A stretch of 64,000 nt of DNA from Centroberyx gerrardi (lineage: Eukaryota; Chordata; Actinopteri; Beryciformes; Berycidae). The stretch's first letter is position 1. Every line of letters starts with the position of its first letter. The notes below the pieces were generated by a model that saw only the letters and a program-made list of their open reading frames with translations, was not told the origin of the DNA and made no database searches. This document shows, one piece after another, positions 63,667-64,000 of this stretch. The translations under genes and the position numbers were made by a program. The stretch lies in contig NC_136016.1 in assembly GCF_048128805.1 (NCBI RefSeq), positions 18,663,176 to 18,727,175 of the forward strand, given 5' to 3'.

Positions 63667-64000
63667 AAATATTTGTGATTTTCTCCCCCATAACCATGAT
63701 GCATATTCATGATCTTTTATTTATCCAGGGAAAGTTCACACACAACCACGACTGCATAGTAGTTAGTAGCTCTACTTATTCATTCATAGAAGTTATTCAT
63801 GGCAATATGAACTAGACTCTCATCCCTAGTGTGCGTAGGAGAGTCAACTTTCATCTTAAATTTCTCGATGATCTTTATTCACACGCTCCTACAAATAGAA
63901 TCAGCTTTTAATCACCAATCCTGAAGTAAATATAGTAAAAAAGAAATACTATGAGCTTTAAAAGATACTGTCATTTTCATCAGTTTTTTATCAAGTAGCT

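Overview
The window is vertebrate nuclear DNA, almost certainly from a ray-finned (teleost, probably perch-like) fish. It has intron-split genes with GT-AG junctions, abundant (TG)n, (TC)n and poly-C tracts, and Tc1/mariner and hAT transposon remnants typical of fish. All four genes recognised are vertebrate genes and all lie on the + strand. No bacterial-type operons, CRISPR arrays or phage genes are present.

Region 1 (1-9.4 kb) is the 3' part of mki67 (Ki-67), the mitotic chromosome-surface protein. Twelve exons join in a consistent reading frame and encode about 1900 residues. They carry the PP1-docking RVSF block, an S/T-P-rich 17-residue repeat, Ki-67-type KTP repeats, a triplicated small exon and an 863-residue basic C-terminal tail rich in RGR/RGRK motifs. 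Region 2 (10.6-17.2 kb) is a complete tut1 gene (U6 snRNA terminal uridylyltransferase) with ten coding exons and 801 codons. Region 3 (17-26.9 kb) is intergenic DNA with repeats. Region 4 (26.9-30.9 kb) is a complete peptide YY-type neuropeptide gene with a TATA box, three coding exons and a 97-residue prepropeptide. Region 5 (31-43 kb) is intergenic and rich in simple repeats. Region 6 (43.0-64 kb) is the 5' part of mpp2, a MAGUK p55 scaffold: five coding exons for the N-terminus, L27 and PDZ regions, separated by 11-kb and 7-kb introns. SH3 and guanylate-kinase exons would lie beyond the window.

The genes do not form a functional unit. mki67 and tut1 act in the nucleus (perichromosomal layer; U6 snRNA and mRNA 3'-end tailing). 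pyy encodes a secreted gut/brain peptide and mpp2 a membrane-associated scaffold. A PYY-MPP2 pairing is known from vertebrate synteny, whereas mki67 and tut1 are on other chromosomes in human.

I found no convincing new biological system. The best second looks are: (i) two mpp2 splice acceptors where a long (TG)n tract separates the pyrimidine tract from the AG; (ii) an unlocated six-residue segment between two mpp2 exons that may be a microexon; (iii) exon-plus-intron triplication in mki67; (iv) two Tc1-like elements in opposite orientation, one split by a hAT MITE with a perfect 8-bp target duplication; and (v) three dispersed copies of one unnamed ~450-bp repeat flanking and inside pyy. All boundaries were read by eye from splice signals and frame, without alignment tools.
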